Assembly (NCBI GenBank): GCA_021299565.1
Contig: JAJTHA010000086.1
Span: 1 to 5,672 of the forward strand
Source: Candidatus Caenarcanales bacterium
Lineage (GTDB): Bacteria > Cyanobacteriota > Vampirovibrionia > LMEP-6097
Reading direction: 5' to 3'
Length of the DNA stretch: 5,672 bases
Shown here: in pieces, positions 5,539 through 5,672 of the stretch
Numbering within the stretch: position 1 is the first letter of the stretch
How the letters are laid out: each line of letters starts with the position of its first letter
Notes under the pieces: model-generated
The model's input: only the letters and a program-made list of their open reading frames with translations
What the model was told of the DNA's origin: nothing
Database searches by the model: none
Program-made: the position numbers and the translations under genes

Positions 5539-5672
5539 ATGTTAACTAATATTCAGCTTGATAGTCATCGCAAAACAATTTCAAGATTTTTGGATGATTC
5601 TGTTTTGGCACCAAATTCAACTTTAGATGAAGCAAAAACAGCTGCACAAAGAGTAGTTGATTTAAAACTTAA
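5539..5672 (+). CDS. Hypothetical protein, N-terminal 44 residues only
   Basis: An open frame begins at the ATG at 5539 and runs to the window edge without a stop (44 complete codons plus 2 nt). The peptide begins MLTNIQLDSHRKTISRFLDD and continues with a polar, probably helical stretch (STLDEAKTAAQRVVDLKL, 27-44). There is no signal peptide or membrane span in the visible part, and I do not recognise the family. It is divergent from the AsmA-family gene, about 45-54 bp away depending on the AsmA start. Codon use is like that of the neighbours. Calling it a gene rests on the open frame, on its position after a divergent promoter region, and on the lack of a competing frame; the length seen is short. 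Confidence 0.55.
   Translation, partial: MLTNIQLDSHRKTISRFLDDSVLAPNSTLDEAKTAAQRVVDLKL

Overview
The window comes from a low-GC (by eye, well under 45% G+C), probably diderm bacterium. The diderm inference rests on an AsmA-family envelope protein. The lineage cannot be fixed from the sequence. A low-GC diderm such as a Vampirovibrionia/Melainabacteria-type organism would fit, but this is only a weak guess. The DNA is densely coded: the longest stretch without a gene is the 189 bp between positions 2751 and 2939, so there is no large empty region.

Left part, all on the minus strand. A nucleotidyltransferase of the choline-phosphate/inositol-phosphate cytidylyltransferase type (2750-1989) overlaps by an ATGA junction with an AraM/EgsA-type sn-glycerol-1-phosphate dehydrogenase (1992-958). 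After a 23-bp gap comes an unrecognised protein with a lysine-rich N-terminus (934 to beyond the window edge), which has its own strong -10-like sequence. The first two genes look like a translationally coupled pair. Together they could reduce dihydroxyacetone phosphate to sn-glycerol-1-phosphate and activate it, or a related polyol phosphate, as a CDP derivative. This pathway is inferred.

Middle. The divergent intergenic region 2751-2939 carries a composite palindromic element made of two inverted copies of a short structured repeat (2824-2863 and 2878-2916). A third, shorter copy sits in frame inside the glycerol-1-phosphate dehydrogenase gene (1112-1136), where it encodes the peptide HPERSEGS. 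These are REP/RPE-like dispersed palindromes.

Right part. A 241-residue sigma-70-family factor (plus strand, 2940-3665) has recognisable regions 2 and 4 but no clear region 3. It runs tail to tail into, and overlaps by 32 bp, an AsmA-family inner-membrane protein on the minus strand (3634-5493 or nearby start). Divergent from the AsmA gene, the first 44 codons of an unrecognised plus-strand gene start at 5539 and run off the window.

A theme across the window is that none of the five starts I can inspect in full, apart from the truncated last gene which behaves the same way, shows a Shine-Dalgarno sequence. Several have a -10-like hexamer 6-9 bp before the start codon, which points to leaderless or nearly leaderless mRNAs. 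I found no tRNA, rRNA, CRISPR array, insertion sequence with a transposase, or convincing rho-independent terminator.
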